Assembly (NCBI GenBank): GCA_963921195.1
Contig: OY992541.1
Location: 14,240,644 to 14,304,643, forward strand
Direction: 5' to 3'
Length of the DNA: 64,000 bases
Origin: Pegoplata infirma
Lineage: Eukaryota > Arthropoda > Insecta > Diptera > Anthomyiidae
Shown: in pieces, positions 22,229 through 34,312 of the stretch
Layout of the letters: each line of letters opens with the position of its first letter
How positions within the stretch are numbered: position 1 is the first letter of the stretch
Notes under the pieces: generated by a model
Told to the model about the DNA's origin: nothing
The model's database searches: none
Seen by the model: only the letters and a program-made list of their open reading frames with translations
Position numbers and translations under genes: made by a program

Positions 22229-23374
22229 AGGCCGTTTGGCACGATAATACTGAGTCGTTAGATTTTAGTAAACCAAAATAAAATGAAATTTTGTCTGACT
22301 GTCAAAAAATCAAACCAAAAAATATTTTCGATACATTGCTCTTTGCAACCATCACATTTCACATAATATGAAAACAGCTGTTTAGAAAAATAAATGCTGA
22401 AAAAGATAATTTATTGCGTATTTTTTAAAAATTCATTAAAATAAGAGACTTATAAATTAATAACCTCAACTTTCTATCATTAGTTTTTTGTTTTCATGTT
22501 TTCGGCAATAAATTAAAAAAAAAAAAATACATCCCTGATAAAATGAAAAGTCTCAGCTTTTAGAAATATTTCTAAAAATGACGAGTATTATACGACTGTC
22601 AAAATTTCTTCCGGTTTACCGTCCGTGTCATTAGATTTCCCATGTACACTAGGGTTATAACTTTTTTTTGGACAAAAAAAGTCCATCCCACCACGCTATG
22701 GGCTAACAAAAATCAATTTTTTCGGTCATTTCGCTGAAAAAAGTCCACTCACCGAATGCCAATTTCTAAAACTCCCCCAAGAATGATTTTTTTTTATTTT
22801 TTTGTTTTCAAAATTTTATATTATGACGTCACATCTTAATTATTTGAAAATGACTACATATCAGAAGGAACCAACATTTAACTTTTTAATAACATCCGCG
22901 AAAAAGCACCAAAATTCCGCGATTATAATCTTTAGTTGCTGAAAAGAATTACTGCCTCATAGCACCTATCACTTGACATAAAAATTTAGCTAATTTAAAA
23001 AACCGCGAAGTAGCGTCAAAATATCGCGATTTTTTCTCGCCATCCATTCAATTGATGAGATTTTGTTTTTTTATTGATGAAATTACAAGATAATCCTAAA
23101 TATTTTGCAATTAAATTTAATTTGTTTATACTTAAAAGAAAAACTAATATTCAAAACTTCATCGGATTTGGTGCATGAACTTTTTTAACGATCGCGAAAA
23201 AGTAAGACATCATTTCTTAATATTTTTTCATGGGCTATACGACTATGGGATTGACTTTTTGATATTTGCAAAAAATTGAAAAAGTTATAACCCTAATGTA
23301 CACGATAACATTTTTAAATTCTATACGATTTTTTGACAGATCATTTTACTGAGTCTTATAGTGACAAACGGCCT
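22229..23374. mobile_element. PIF/Harbinger-like MITE with a nested hAT MITE, TSD TTA
   Basis: Ends AGGCCGTTTGGCACGATAAT and TATAGTGACAAACGGCCT, flanked by TTA (22226-22228 and 23375-23377). A 3-bp TTA/TAA duplication with GGCC-type ends is typical of PIF/Harbinger elements. Without the nested hAT MITE it is about 490 bp. No transposase is present. A piggyBac reading (TTAA) was considered, but needs an extra base at the right end. Confidence 0.75.
22650..23295. mobile_element. hAT-type MITE, TAGGGTTATAAC family, TSD ATGTACAC
   Basis: Ends TAGGGTTATAACTTTTTTT and AAAAAGTTATAACCCTA with the perfect 8-bp duplication ATGTACAC (22642-22649 and 23296-23303). It lies wholly inside the Harbinger-like element, so it is the younger of the two. 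Words such as CGCGAAAAAGCACCAAAATTC and CGCGAAGTAGCGTCAAAAT recur within it. Confidence 0.95.
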
Positions 23375-23377
23375 TTA

Positions 23378-23756
23378 ATAACATTTGTTTCGGATTACAA
23401 AACCCATTCCTAATAATGAAGTTTGTTAGACACAAGAAAGATTTAATGCCCATTTTTGGCATTTCAATAGTATTTTTTTATTATTAACAAATTATTAAAA
23501 ATCTGTGCGCAACGCAAAAACATAACTTTTCATTCATTTATTGTTGTTTTTTTTTTAATATTGTTCAAAGAACAATGATGTACAGTTTATTACGTTGGCA
23601 ACGTTTAAAACATAAAATGAACATTTATACTGTTCATACACTCAAAATAATAATTCTGTTAAATTTCAGAAAACTATGCTAATTTAACAGAGTACACTAC
23701 GCTGTTTCATATATGACACTTTTTTTGATTTTTGTATGGGCCACCCGGAATATATC
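23378..23756. other. AT-rich non-coding stretch
   Basis: No gene seen. Contains CACTCAAAATAATAATTCTGTTAAATTT...AATTTAACAGAGTACAC (23640-23697), a short inverted repeat of TA-MITE type. Confidence 0.45.
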
Positions 23757-24125
23757 GTCACCAAAAATGCAAAACGCCCTAACTAACAAAAAATTCAAAA
23801 TCGGTATTTTTATAGATTCTGGTGTATTTTATTAACCTACATCCCTACAAAAAATTAGGGTCACATAATAGAAATTAGCGATTTTATAGCCAAAAATAAA
23901 AAAAAATGTGAATTGCGAAATCGCCAATGAACGCAACTAGAAATACATCTTGTAATCTTTGATACATATTCACAAAAAGTACTTCCTCACAACATTTTAG
24001 CCCAATTCAATCAAAACCAACAAAGTTATAAACAGATTAAAATTTTTACTCTATACTGTTTTTTGCTTCTCCTGTAAAATTAATAAAATGTTAGTTAGGG
24101 CCTTTTGCATTTTCGGTGAGGATAT
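23757..24125. repeat. Inverted-repeat element with CGTCACCAAAAATGC ends
   Basis: CACCAAAAATGCAAAACGCCC followed by TAACTAACA at the left mirrors TGTTAGTTAGGGCC followed by TTTTGCATTTTCGGTG at the right. The body is about 300 bp. No duplication was resolved; the superfamily is unknown. Confidence 0.7.
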
Positions 24126-24287
24126 ATAAAGCAACGTGAAAAAATAGCACGTGATTTTTCTCAGATTTTTTAGGGGTCACTACCGGCCCTCAAACTTTGG
24201 GTCTTAAAAAAAAATTAGCACAATCCAAAATTTTTTTTTTTTTTTAATTTTTATTATAATTTAGCTTAAGCTTATTAACGACATTAT

Positions 24288-24765
24288 GGGCGGACAAGTA
24301 TTTCTGTTCCAAAAGAGACAACGAAAAAAAAATTGGATTATTAGGGACTTACTCCAAAAATTTAATTTTTTTTTTTTTTAGTTTTAATAAGCTTTTATAA
24401 TATGTTTGTAGTTGGTCTCGGTAATACATTCTCCATTAAATAAGCTAATCAAGTAAAATTACTTATAATTGAAAATACAAAAACAAAAAATCGAAAATTT
24501 TTATATTGTTTTTTTTTTTGAAAATATCAATTTTTGGTTTTTGCCGCAAGTGAACGTTGTTTAGCAACAAAAAAAAATTTTAAGCAGAATATGTTATCAA
24601 GAGCAACTAAAACCCTATAACATAAGCTTATCAAAACTAAAAAAAAAACAATTTTTTTAAAAAATTTTAGAGTAAGACCCCAACCAGCCTAATTTTTTTT
24701 TTCATGGTCACTTTTGGAACTGAAATACTTGTAGGACCAAAATGAAACTTTTTGTCTTACTAAGT
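24288..24765. repeat. Foldback repeat, diverged arms
   Basis: ACAAGTATTTCTGTTCCAAAA at the left mirrors TTTTGGAACTGAAATACTTGT at the right. The next inward match is AGTTTTAATAAGC versus its complement. Shared words (TAGTTTTGAYAAGC, GTTTTAGTTG, TTAGCTTATT) suggest distant relation to the palindrome at 10063-11167. Confidence 0.7.
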
Positions 24766-24883
24766 AATTGTATGTAGAATCAGAAAAAAATTAAAAATAC
24801 AAATTCTGGACACTATTTGACCCATTTTTTTAACAAAATAGAGTTAATACTAATCTTAATCCGGTCTGCAAAAAACAAGCCTA

Positions 24884-25522
24884 TTATTAAACTATGGAAT
24901 TTTAACAAAAAAAAAATCAGTCATCATTTTTCGTGGGACACAAAGGTCTTCTATTTTAAATATTTTTTTTCCATACAAAAATGAAAAAATATCGTTTTTT
25001 TTTTATTTTTAAAAATTTTGTAAATTAATGTTTTCTAAATGTATTTTTGAAAAGCCATAACTCCTTAAGTAAATATCAGATTTCTATAATCAAAATTGAA
25101 ATGGAAAGCTAGAATCCTCTACTTTCAACGAAAAATTTAAAAAAAATTGTGTCATTAAAAAAAATTAATTTTTAATGCACTAAAAAGTTCCATTTGCATT
25201 TAAATTGCATTTTTGTATTGAAAAATTTTTTCTGAACTTTTACGTTTAAAGAAGAGGATTCTAGCTTTCCATTTAAATTTAAAATATAGAAATCAGATAT
25301 TAACTTAAGGAGTTATGGCTCTTCAAAAATACTTTGCAAGACAATTTAGAAAACATTTATTTACACAAAATTTTGAAAAACAAAAAAATCTATCTTTTCT
25401 TTATTTTTATATGAAAAAAAATTAGTAAAATTTTTTTAAAAAAGAATTAAAAATAGGAAACCTTTGTGTCCTAAAAAACTGATGGCTGATTTTTTTTTTG
25501 GTAAAATGCCATTCTTTAATAA
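24884..25522. repeat. Foldback repeat with a third partial arm downstream
   Basis: The left arm (about 24884-25150) and right arm (about 25230-25522) share CATAACTCCTTAAGT, GGAAAGCTAGAATCCTCT and GGACACAAAGG with their complements. A third partial copy of the left-arm complement lies at 25555-25705, just before the TA-type element fragment. Confidence 0.75.
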
Positions 25523-25707
25523 CATGTTAATTTAAAAATAAATAAAAAGAGGTAAAAGTTGACGAATATGCACTTCAAAAATGCACTTGCATTTAAAATT
25601 TATTTTTTAATGACACAATTTTAATGAAATTTTACGCTCAAAGAAGAAGACTTAAGCTTTTAATTTCAGTTTTGATTATAAAAATCTGATATTTACTTAA
25701 GAAGCTT

Positions 25708-26480
25708 CACTGAGGGAAAAAATCGTAGTCAAATTTTTTTTTTCATAATTTTTTTTTTTTTCATCAAACTTTTTTTTTATCAATTTTTTTTTATCAATTT
25801 TTTTTCCATCAATTTTTTTTTCATCAAATTTATTTTTTTATAAAATTTTTTTTCCTTAATTTTTTTCAAAAAATTTTTTATTCCATCAACAATTTTTTTG
25901 TGTTTTCATCAAATTTTTTTCACATAGTTTTTTTTTATCAAATTTTTTTTTCATCAAAATTTATTTTTCATAAATTTATTTTTATCATATTTTTTTCCAT
26001 AAAATTTTGTTATAAAATTTTTCATTATCAATTTTTTTCTCACCAAAAATTTTTTTTTTCATATTTTTTTTCATCAATTTTTTTACATCAAAAAATTTCT
26101 TTTTTATCAACGTATTTAATAAAGATTGACAATACAACATTTGCATTTGGGGGAAACTTTACCTTCCCCTAAAATGAAACCCAGATGTAAACTTTCAAAA
26201 CGCCGATACACGTATATTTTTTTTTTGTCTCTTCTATCAAATTTTTTTGGTCTGACATTGTAATTTTGGAAAAAATTTGATTTTCTTGAACAGTGTTATA
26301 AAAAGTTCATTAAACACGGACGCAACATTTTCTTACAATTAGTATATTTTGTTTTTGTTTTTAAGTACCGATTTTTGATTGCACAGATCAAAAATGCTTT
26401 GAAAAACATCTAAATTTTTCTAAGTCCCGACAATTTTTTTTGTTAACTTTAGAGTCCCCGCACAACAATGTCGGTGACGT
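25708..26480 (+). mobile_element. Fragment of the CACTGAGGGAAAAA element with an ATCAAATTTTTTTTC array
   Basis: CACTGAGGGAAAAAATCG at 25708 matches the left end of 19031-20214. It is followed by about 370 bp of an imperfect tandem of TTTTTTTTCATCAAA units (25735-26110). The right end is not seen. An open frame across the array is low-complexity F/I/S and not a gene. Confidence 0.6.
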
Positions 26481-27067
26481 TTTTTTTCATACAAATTTGG
26501 CAAGAAAAAACGCTCGACCGAAAACCGCTTGAATAAAATCAAATTTTATTTTTGTGTCGGTTTCTCTCTCTCTTTTAATTTTTGATATTGAAATGTTGCC
26601 ACATTTTCATAAATATTTCGATAATTTTCGATAAAGTAAAAAAAATTGTGATCTCTAAAAAAAATATGTAAAATTATAATAAAACACAAAAAAAAAAAAA
26701 ACTAATCAATATGAAAAAATTCATATTGATATTAAAAATAACAATTAAATTAAATAAAAGTGTGACAAAAAAGTGAAAAAATAGTGTAAATATCAACGTA
26801 TGACTAAATTTCTCGCTACCGCCTTTGTTTTGCGCCTATTCTCTCTCATGACCAAAACCGTTCCGACTGGCATTCGTATTACAGAAACTGGGGGTTAGTA
26901 TTACTTAATTTAAATGAAATAGGATAAAAAAATGACTTTTTTTTTTAAATACTAAAATTTCTAATGTCAAGAAAAGTCAAGCTTTTTTATCTAGATGTCA
27001 AGATAAATCAAACTTTTTTCTAAATGCCAGGCTTTTTACAATTTTCGATCTGGCAAGCCTAGTCTCA
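26481..27067. other. Non-coding stretch
   Basis: No gene seen. GTATTACAGAAACTGGGGG at about 26877-26895 resembles the ACAGAAACTGGG words at 60045 and, inverted, 11828; it may be one end of a small repeat family. Confidence 0.4.
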
Positions 27068-27653
27068 TCCCATAGTATGGGGGCATTCTCATTTTGTCAT
27101 TCCATGTATAACGCATCGAAATATCGGTCGAGGATCCCATAAAGAATATATAGTTGATTCATGAATAATTCCAATACATTCTATGAATATCCGTCCGTTT
27201 ATTTGTTAAAACCAAAAGAGCTAGACACCTGAAGTTTGACAAAAATATGTCTTATGGTACTGGTTCGTTCAAGTTCGAAAAAAGTCCTAATCGGGACAGA
27301 GGGAAACAAATTCCACCTTGCTGAACTAAAAAATCTCAGAAAATCAAAATTTTTTTAAAATTTTATTTTGAATATTAACTCAAAAAACGAAAATTTTTTG
27401 ACCACGGGAACTGGGACATTAAATTTTCTTTGGCCCGCCCCTACTTTGGGGGATGTGGTTATAAAAAAATAATTCAAGTAGTGATAAAATTAAGTGCAAA
27501 TAGAATAATCAATAAATTTTTAAACATTTTTCACGAAGGGACACCACCTCGCCGAGGCCCCCTGAAAATGTCCTGACTTTTTTTTTATTTTCTTAACATG
27601 TTCGAGGAATAAAAACAATATCATTGTTGAATTTAACACTCTTACTTGTTTTT
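27068..27653 (-). mobile_element. mini-me-like element, subfamily F, diverged
   Basis: The plus-strand end is AATTTAACACTCTTACTTGTTTTT (complement of the subfamily 5' end). The start carries CCATAGTATGGGGGCATTCTC and AACGCATCGAAATATCGGTC. The GTCC tract is reduced to ATCCGTCCGTTT and the hairpin is lost. Confidence 0.7.
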
Positions 27654-28079
27654 AATTTAACCGATAAATTAAACACAAAACAAGTAATATTCCCTCCAAT
27701 AAATATAAAAAAATGGCGAGGGCGATGTTGGGGACCATTTTCGCTTACGGAAAGTGTTAACCAATTCATTGGGTGTTGTACATAAGTTTAAGTAACACAA
27801 TTTTAAATTTCAAAGCTTCAAAAAAAGCACAAACTTAATAAAAATTGTAAAAAGCACTAAAGGCACAAACGGATAATTGAAAAAGCACCAACTTAGTGGC
27901 TTTTATGAGTTTGGCACTAAGGACAAAATTTTGGTGTTTTGAGGCATCAAAAAGCACCAAAAATAGTGCCAAAAGCACTAAGTTGGCATCACTGAGTTTT
28001 ACAGTTTTGGTAAAGTTTCTATACTTTGCTGTATATCTTAAAAGCAGTCAATCAGACAAACAAATACATATTGCAATAT
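27654..28079. repeat. Short dispersed GCACYAA repeats and a possible hAT right end
   Basis: AAAGCACCAA, GGCACTAAGG and AAAAGCACTAAGTTGGCATCACTG recur at 27785-27990. CTAAGTTGGCATCACTG is the complement of a common hAT start (CAGTGATGCCAAC), but no left partner was found. Confidence 0.5.
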
Positions 28080-29164
28080 GAGGCATTCCACACCAAATGT
28101 CCAGCGAAAAAAAACATGTGTACCGTAAACTTCTGAATAGGTGATATGGATAGCCCTATATGGAACTTAGAAAATTGCGTTTTTGGTTTTTCAATTTTTC
28201 AAAAACTAGGCTTAGGAGGCGTGGTCAAATATTGGAAAAATTGTCAAATTTGTGGAGAGTTGCCTTGATTAAATATTTATCACATTAAAACGGAATGCAC
28301 CACAATGTCAAAAATTTACGTTCTTATATAGTTTTGTATGGGCTATCGATTAAAATTTTTTTTTTTTGGAAAATTTTTAGAACCCGTTCTGAAATTTTCC
28401 ATTTTTTAAAAAAGTCAATTTATCAAAAATCCGGCCACTTTTTTTTTTTCTTTTTTATTTATTTTTTTAAAAGTTTAGATGTTTGTCCATCCACACAAAA
28501 AAAATCAGAAACACGTTCATCTTTTTTTTCGAGAAAATCGCATTTGAACTTTTAATTTCATAACAATTTAGTAATTTGCTTGTATTTTCTTGTGTCAACA
28601 GAGCGTATGACGAATATTTATGCAATTAATAATACTCATTCGCAACTTTAAAACAAAGAAATACAAGCAAATAACAAAATTGTTATGAAATTTAAAGTTC
28701 AAATGCGATTTTCTCGAAAAAAAAGATGAACGTGTTTCTGATTTTTTTTGTGTAGATGGACAAACATCTAAACTTTTAAAAAAATAAATAAAAAAGAAAA
28801 AAAAAGTGGCCGGATTTTTGATAAATTGACTTTTTAAAAAAATGGAAAATTTCAGAACGGGTTCTGAAAATTTTCCAAAAAAAAAAATTTTAATCGATAG
28901 CCCATACAAAACTATATAAGAACGTAAGTTTTTGACATTGTGGTGCATTCCGTTTTAATGTGATAAATATTTAATCAAGGCAACTCGCCACAAATTTTAC
29001 CATTTTTCCAATATTTGACCACGCCTCCTAAGCCCAGTTTTCGAAAATTTAAAAAACCAAAAACGCAATTTTCTTAGTTACATATAGGGCTATCCAAACA
29101 ACCTATTCAGAAATTTACGGGACACATGTTTTTCTGTAGCGGGACATTTGGTGTGGAATGCCTC
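28080..29164. mobile_element. 1.09-kb foldback element with GAGGCATTCC ends
   Basis: Arms 28080-28588 and about 28659-29164 with a spacer of about 70 bp. Ends GAGGCATTCCACACCAAATG and complement, each bordered by ATAT. The arms are very similar: the same peptide (starting MHHNVKNLRSYIVLYG) can be read outward-in from both strands, so these frames are repeat shadows. The terminal motif matches the larger palindrome at 6435-8468. Confidence 0.9.
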
Positions 29165-30324
29165 ATATGCAATATTTGTGGGAAATTTTCTGCTCTTCAA
29201 CAAAAAATGCCCCCCTAATGTACATGCACCCCTAGCATCGTCAGAGAAAAAACAGTATACCAAAATGTATTCCAAACAAATTGAAATGTTATTTCATTTT
29301 TTAATCAAGGGGGTGTTATCTTTTTGCTATAACACAGCAAACCAATCCAAATAAAAAAAAAATATTTTCATTAAGCGAAGGATTGAAAAAAAAATCTATT
29401 TGTATTCTGCAAATGTACTTATCATTATTTCCCCTTTCGGTAAATTAACATAGATTTCTACGTATGTTTGCTGGGAATTTAAGCTAGTATGACGGATTAC
29501 ACGGGAAGACTTTTTCAGTGCTGATATCTTTTACAACGTAATCAAGCGAGTATTAGTAATGCCTCTTGAAAGTTTTTGTATTGTAAAGTAATGATACGCC
29601 TTAATGGCTTTGAAAAGATTTTTAAACGTATAATAATAAGGAAGGGGAAACAGTGGAAAGGAAGTTTACGACATAGACACTTTGCGGGTCCTGCGAGTAT
29701 TAGCAGCATGTGGCTAACAACAGTATTAGTGAAATTGTCACAGCGCTATTATTCCAATGGTTTTCGGAATTCAATAAGTTTTAAGAGTTTTCAATTACAC
29801 TTGCACATTAGGGTGACTTTTTGTTGTTATTTATTTCACATTTTGGGCACCAAAAATAATTATCATGCACTCATTAGACAAGAAAAAGTACAACAATATA
29901 AATTATATAATTTTTTCTTTGAAAGAGGAAAAAGGACTTAAAAATAATTTAAAAAAAAATAAATAAAATCAGAAATACAACTTTCTAAAATGTTATTGTC
30001 TTAAATCCTCCCTTGATTTTTTTTCTTCAAATGTTGGTTGCAAATTGGAAAAAGTTTTCTTAATCTAAAATTCGAATGATTTCTTCTTTACGAAATTTAG
30101 TATTTCATATTCAGAACAACAATCTTTATAGTAATTAAACAAAAATATCGATATTTTAAAAAATATTTAACAAACCTGGGTTTCAGCTTAAAATTTCATA
30201 TATGAAGTAAAAGCCTGATATCTATCGGCCGTGAAAAAAAAAAGAATATTTTGTAACGAACCTGGCCGCCGCGAGTTCTATCCCAGCAACCAGTGAAAAT
30301 ACGTCGTTACAATGGCTATATAGT
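29165..30324. other. Mostly unique non-coding sequence
   Basis: No repeat family recognised over most of this 1.2 kb. A frame of 121 codons at 29576-29941 starts with ATG but shows no family resemblance, no splice support and codon use typical of AT-rich noise; I do not call it a gene. CCGCCGCGAGTTCTATCCCAGC at about 30267 resembles a pol III B box. Confidence 0.5.
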
Positions 30325-32734
30325 TAGGGTGACCATTTTTTTCTAAACTCAAATCAGTAGGCACACGTTTTTATGTTTTTTTTTTTCTAGAAATAACTCT
30401 CTGAAAACAGTATTCTGTGAAAAAACACTGATGATTTTTGAGAAACATTGATGATTTTTCCAACACTGAAAAAGTTTTGCTTAAATTACCATACCAAACT
30501 TCGGGTCAATTAGTATTTAGTAAAAACAACTGTTAAAAACAACTGTCATAAACTGTGTCGTTATTTTGCGGAAAATTTAGTTGACTATAAACAACTTCAT
30601 TTGAATATTTTGATCGTTTCGGTGCAGAAATATAACAAAACAATCAAAAAACACAAACACAGATTCTGAGAACTTCCCAGATAATAAACAAGTCTTTTTT
30701 AAATAGATCTGATGTTCTGAGCGCTTTTTTCAATAAATCCGTATGACATACCTCATCGAGCATCTAAGAATCATTTTATTCATCCAATTACATTATAATG
30801 TGTAATAATTATCATTCTAAAAAAAATATAGAAATTCCTTCATCACGTGAACTTTTCGTTTTAGTAAACCTCAGAGATTCTGTGCGCCTTTTCATATAAA
30901 TTTATGAAGATCAAAATAGCCTCAAGCTCAGATACATTTTTGCGTTAAGGTACCTCTTGATTTTCGAGTTCTAAGCTCCCCAGCAAAAATAATTCGAGAT
31001 TTTTTTTTTTTTTTTTTTGCAACATAAAATTATTTTTTAATAAAATTTCATACTTGCTTTCATTTTTAAAATTTTTAACACTTTTTGAATGAAAAATATA
31101 GAGTTTTGGACAAAGACACATGATTTGACTGCATCATTATTGCGCATTAATCGGCGTTGCAAAGAGTGCTTCAATCATAACATCTTTAACACATTTTGAA
31201 TGATGGCGAATAGGACGACCAAAAACCAGCAAATGCTTTATGTTATTTCAAAGAATAAATAAATTTCCATTTATATTTCAAAAATTTCTATTTATATACC
31301 AGAAATTTCCATTTATATTACAGAAATTTCTATTTATGTTTCAGAAATTTCCAATTGTATTTAAGAAATTTAAATTTGTATTTCCAAAACTTTTTTAAAT
31401 GCTTTTCAGAAAATTCCATTTGTATTTCAAAAAATTTCCATTTTAGAATTGCTATTAAGAAAATTTTATTTAAATTAAAAAAAAAAATCCACGTATATTT
31501 TAGAAATTTCCAATTGTATTTCAAAAATTTCTATTTGTATTTCAAAATTATATATATATTCTTTTTATATATCCACACAGTACACAATTTTGGGTTAATT
31601 TTAATACCGTGCTGGTGTGTATATATATAAAAGAACAAAAAATAATTAAATTTATTCCAATAAATTACACTTTTAAATATTCATGGTGTACAAACAATTC
31701 TCCATTTCGGAATCAACACTAAATTTATTTCCAAAGAAAATTGAATTTAATTCTAAAGTGGATTTCGAGTTAAAAAAGTAAAGCAAAACTTTTTGCTGTG
31801 CATCATTTATAAAAATTTTGAAATACAAACGGAAATTTCTTAACTACAGTTGAAAATTTCCGAAACATAAATAGATGTTTCAGAAATATAATTGGGAATT
31901 TCTGATATCAAAATCGAAATTTCTGAAATATAAATGGAAATTTCGGAAATAAATTTTGTATTTTCTGAAATAATAGTGGAAATGGTGTATGCAGGCCTTT
32001 GAACTTTTTTTTACATAAAAATCTTTTTTTTTATCTATACTACAAAATAAACTAAAAAAATATTTTTATTTAACGGATTTTCTGAACTAGTCAATTGTAT
32101 TTTAAGATTTTCCAATTGTATTTCAAAAATAGCCAATTGTATTTCAGATTTTCCAATTGTATTTCAGAAATAGTCAAATGAATTTCATCTTCATTCTGCT
32201 TAAATCAGCTCTGAAAAGATACATGAATTCACTGCATCTTTACAGTGCTTTAATCAGCGCTCTAAAGAAACCTGATTTCAGTGCATCTTAAGAGCGCTTT
32301 TTATGTGTATCCAACTAGCGCTCTAAAGTGTGACATCGCCTTAGAGAATCATGCATGAATTCAGCAGGTTTGGATGCGCTCCTTGACTCGAGTTTCCTTT
32401 CCAAAAGCTGCTGCCAGCTCAGCAAAATTGCTGCTGGGTCTTTAGAATTCATTAAAAATTATGCCTGTTCGTTGTTAAGTAAACAAACAGACCTATTATC
32501 TTATTGTCAGAATTAAGTGATAAAAAACTACCTTGAAGACTTATTTTATGGAAACTCAAGTTTTTGTATATAATTTTCGAATAAAATTATTTTTTATGTT
32601 GAAATGTTCAAAAATCAGTACAATCAGTACATATTTAAAAAAATCAGTACAAATCAGTACAACGTTTTTTGATCAGTACACGTGATCAAAAATCAGTACA
32701 TGTACTGGTCAAATCAGTACGAATGGTCAGCCTA
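30325..32734. mobile_element. hAT-like element (TAGGGTGACCATT ends) filled with minisatellite
   Basis: Ends TAGGGTGACCATTTTTTT and GAATGGTCAGCCTA. The flanks TATATAGT and TATATATAGT differ by one TA unit. The interior has ATCAGTACA repeats at the right end (32610-32720), minisatellite at 31260-32175, and AGAGCGC/GCATGAATTCA words shared with the hAT element at 55298-56130, so the two are related. No transposase. Confidence 0.7.
31260..32175. repeat. Minisatellite of about 20-25 bp (TTTCAGAAATTTCCATTTATA)
   Basis: Many imperfect units such as GAAATTTCCATTTATATT and GAAATTTCCAATTGTATTTC, first in one orientation (31260-31550) and then in the complement (31840-31980). The same words make up 52430-52880. 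Confidence 0.8.
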
Positions 32735-33025
32735 TATATATAGTACATTGGTGATCTCATTTTGGCCGGATTGCCTTAAACCAATTTATTTTAATAATTC
32801 GAAAGTTTAAATAAATATATATTCAAGATATAATTTTCTTACGGTTGGCGTAGTCAAAATTAGAAAAATTTTCCAAAAAGTTATTAAACTCGCATTTGAA
32901 GCCAAATCGGGTATTTCCGAATTGTGAACAATTTAGCATGGAGTGGAAATACGTCAATGCAAATACTAAAACTATGACAAACTCCAATATTTCTACAAAT
33001 ATATTTTATGGTTGTTTTAGAACTT
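32735..33025. other. Non-coding stretch
   Basis: No repeat end or gene recognised in this 290 bp. Confidence 0.4.
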
Positions 33026-33625
33026 ACAAGGGAAGTCTCCATAGTGTCACCCGCGGTTCTTTATGGAATTGGTTTTATTTTGTAGAGCAGAAAAAATAAA
33101 GGGACACGTATTTTTTTTTAGCGGCCCAAATTCATATTTAAGGGGTGAAAAGGAGGGGGGGAAGACAAGGCCATTTTTCGTTTTTTTTTCGTTTATCTCC
33201 TATATTATGCAAAGAAACATAGTTATAATACCAAATGAAAGGTCTTTGGAAAACCTATCTACGTGTGCTAAGAACGTGTCCAAACATGCACAACATTTCG
33301 TCATATTGAGTAAAATACCAAAATTTTAGAACATTTTTGTTAATAAGTTGAAAAATATTAACTTCTTTGGCCCGTTGTTAGCACCACGAGATAGGTATTT
33401 TTAATACCTTTAATCTCATACCACACAGGCCTATATTAATTTTCTTTAAATAGGCGTAAATTGTAAAAAACTGAAAAAGGTCAATTTCCCCCCATACAAA
33501 TCGACCCCCCCTAAAAATTAGTTTGGGCCGCTAAAAAAAAATACGTGTCGAATTAATTTTCGTTCTTAACACCATATCCAAATTTCATGAAGATCGGAGG
33601 GTGACACCAGGGAGACTTCCTTTGT
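33026..33625. mobile_element. Palindromic ACAAGGGAAGTC element, copy 1
   Basis: Ends ACAAGGGAAGTCTCC and GGAGACTTCCTTTGT, followed inward by GTGTCACCC and its complement. Arms share AGCGGCCCAAATTCATAT versus GTTTGGGCCGCT and ACACGTATTTTTTTTTAGC. Copies lie at 39646-41525 (split) and 49174-49760. The frames that look coding are the same in copies 1 and 2 and are repeat sequence. Confidence 0.8.
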
Positions 33626-33727
33626 TAGTAGAACTATTTCACAAAAGAATTCATCTAAAATGGTTTTAAATTGGAAAATACGACCATAATTTGTAATATA
33701 AAGTTCAAAATTTGTTTTAATTAAAAA

Positions 33728-34312
33728 ATTACAGGAAATTCCCGGGAATTCGATTTTTTAAAACGATTTCCCGGGAATTGAAAAAGTCCGGGAATTCAGC
33801 AAATGAAATATTTTTTTGCCATATGAAGTTCATTGCGTTTGAACCTAGATGATTAGCAAATGCCATTGTTTCGGCCCGCCCCCTTTTAAGGGCGTGTTTA
33901 TAGAAAATAATACAAAAATAATGATAAAAGTGCTTTTTAGGCGTAAATATCGTAAAAATGAATTTGTACACATTTATGAAGAGGGAAAAGGTGTCCTCCA
34001 ACGTTCTAAGCCGACTCCCACCAACTTAAAACTTCAAATTATTCAAATTTAAAGTTTTCTATCCATTGTGTACATAAAAAAGTAAATTTAGTTATTCAAT
34101 TTATAAGTTTTTTACTTATTTTTTGTTAATAAAATTTTAATTATTTTATTTTAATGTTTTTTTGTTATGAATTGATTATTTTTTTTGTAAATAAAAATAT
34201 TTTTTAATATACACTTTTTTATTCGTTATTCTTCTTGATTAATCGAATAGTTTTTAAGATTTAATCGTTGGATCGAATGAACAAAAATAATTAAGAATAA
34301 TTGACAACTCTA
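33728..34312. mobile_element. Patchwork of three element fragments
   Basis: 33728-33800: CCCGGGAATT words of the TAGTGTTTGGG hAT family (full copy at 59265). 33800-34050: minus-strand mini-me F fragment (GCCCGCCCCCTTTTAAGGGCG and GTGTCCTCCAACGTT). 34050-34312: right part of the TAGAGTTGTCAACC hAT family (full copy 52966-54085), ending AATTGACAACTCTA. Confidence 0.65.

Noticed and set aside
22226..23377. piggyBac insertion (TTAA)
   Set aside because: TTAA on the right is offset by one base from the inverted end; TTA gives symmetric termini.
25900..26172. Frame of 90 codons rich in F, I and S
   Set aside because: It translates a TTTTTTTTCATCAAA tandem array.
28295..28948. Similar frames on opposite strands (86 and 117 codons)
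   Set aside because: They are the two arms of a foldback element read from each side.
29576..29941. Frame of 121 codons
   Set aside because: No recognisable family, no splice support, and no repeat or neighbour suggesting a gene; could be chance in AT-rich DNA.
33063..33329. Frame of 88 codons with a close copy at 49211-49459
   Set aside because: Both lie in the ACAAGGGAAGTC palindromic element; it is repeat sequence with indels between copies.
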